From NCBI RefSeq assembly GCF_016863615.1, contig NZ_BOPF01000016.1:62001-126000 (forward strand): DNA of 64,000 bases, in the 5' to 3' direction. Made by a program: the position numbers and the translations under genes. Of the stretch, positions 63,880 through 64,000 are shown piece after piece. The number at the start of each line of letters is the position of its first letter. The first letter of the stretch is position 1. Below the pieces are notes generated by a model that saw nothing but the letters and a program-made list of their open reading frames with translations, did no database searches and had not been told where the DNA came from. Source of the stretch: Virgisporangium aliadipatigenens. GTDB taxonomy: Bacteria; Actinomycetota; Actinomycetes; Mycobacteriales; Micromonosporaceae.

Positions 63880-64000
63880 GTGTCAAACCCGTCTCCGCAT
63901 ACGTCGACCGCCGGATCCGACCCGCCGGCCGTCGCCCCCCGGGACCTGGGGATCGCCCTGCTGTGGCAGCTCGCGGGTCTGTACGGCCCGGCGCCCGGCG
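63880..64000 (+). CDS. Start of a gene running off the window
   Basis: GTG at 63880 with GAGGAG ten bases upstream opens a frame that stays open to the window edge, about 40 codons (SNPSPHTSTAGSDPPAVAPR, then LGIALLWQLAGLYGPAPG). Good codon composition supports it. The fragment is too short to assign. It lies 72 bases after cydB in the same direction and might be co-transcribed. Confidence 0.5.
   Translation, partial: MSNPSPHTSTAGSDPPAVAPRDLGIALLWQLAGLYGPAPG

Overview
The window is very GC-rich, dense in genes and clearly actinobacterial. It contains SsgB-type sporulation protein, DasR-like control sites, SARP and GntR regulators, Tat-exported enzymes, cytochrome bd and many GTG starts. A filamentous, sporulating actinomycete, probably Micromonosporaceae, fits best. 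That placement is inferred from gene content and was not computed.

Region 1 (1-15963, minus strand) is an unusual module. A giant 3780-residue protein is followed by a small YbaB/EbfC-type protein and then by two more large proteins, the last running off the window edge. The three large proteins share an N-terminal signature (IVPxPxGIYLxTG), and the two complete ones also share a C-terminal helical domain. No known system matches this arrangement. A Cds1-like PLP enzyme lies directly upstream.

Region 2 (16-31 kb) is mixed: a secreted lytic-enzyme-like protein with a ricin lectin domain behind a CRP-type site, a GH5 glycosidase, a TPP-riboswitch-controlled CytX-type transporter, a Q/R-rich coiled-coil protein, two paralogous secreted surface proteins (one with a sortase signal), a LOG-family protein, a FAD monooxygenase/TetR pair with overlapping promoters, two paralogous membrane proteins and TrmO.

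Region 3 (31-41 kb) has a cytochrome P450 divergent from a SARP-NB-ARC-TPR regulator, with five 12-bp tandem repeats between them. A DrrAB-type ABC exporter, two GntR regulators in a rearranged patch with a duplicated 58-bp segment, tRNA-Val(CAC) and SsgB follow.

Region 4 (42.5-50 kb, plus strand) is a translationally coupled six-gene operon: UDP-hexose 4-epimerase, PelA/Agd3-like polysaccharide deacetylase, PelF-like GT4, polytopic membrane protein, spherulin-4/Sph3-like GH135 and GH114/Ega3-like glycosidase. This gene set closely mirrors the fungal galactosaminogalactan cluster, combined with a Pel-type glycosyltransferase. It is predicted to make, deacetylate and trim a GalNAc-rich exopolysaccharide.

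Region 5 (51.6-58.7 kb, minus strand) is an amino-sugar and cell-wall recycling operon (GntR/DasR-like regulator, GH3 hexosaminidase, SIS protein, MurQ, NagA) plus a CBM2-GH18 chitinase. Dre-like operators lie before the regulator, the SIS gene and the chitinase, so this looks like one DasR-type regulon.

Region 6 (58.8-64 kb) holds an uncharacterised protein, a ricin-lectin pectate lyase behind a LacI-type operator, cytochrome bd oxidase (cydAB) and the start of a further gene.

Throughout the window the palindrome TCCACNGTGGA recurs at least 14 times in different coding frames, which suggests a genome-wide iterated DNA motif.
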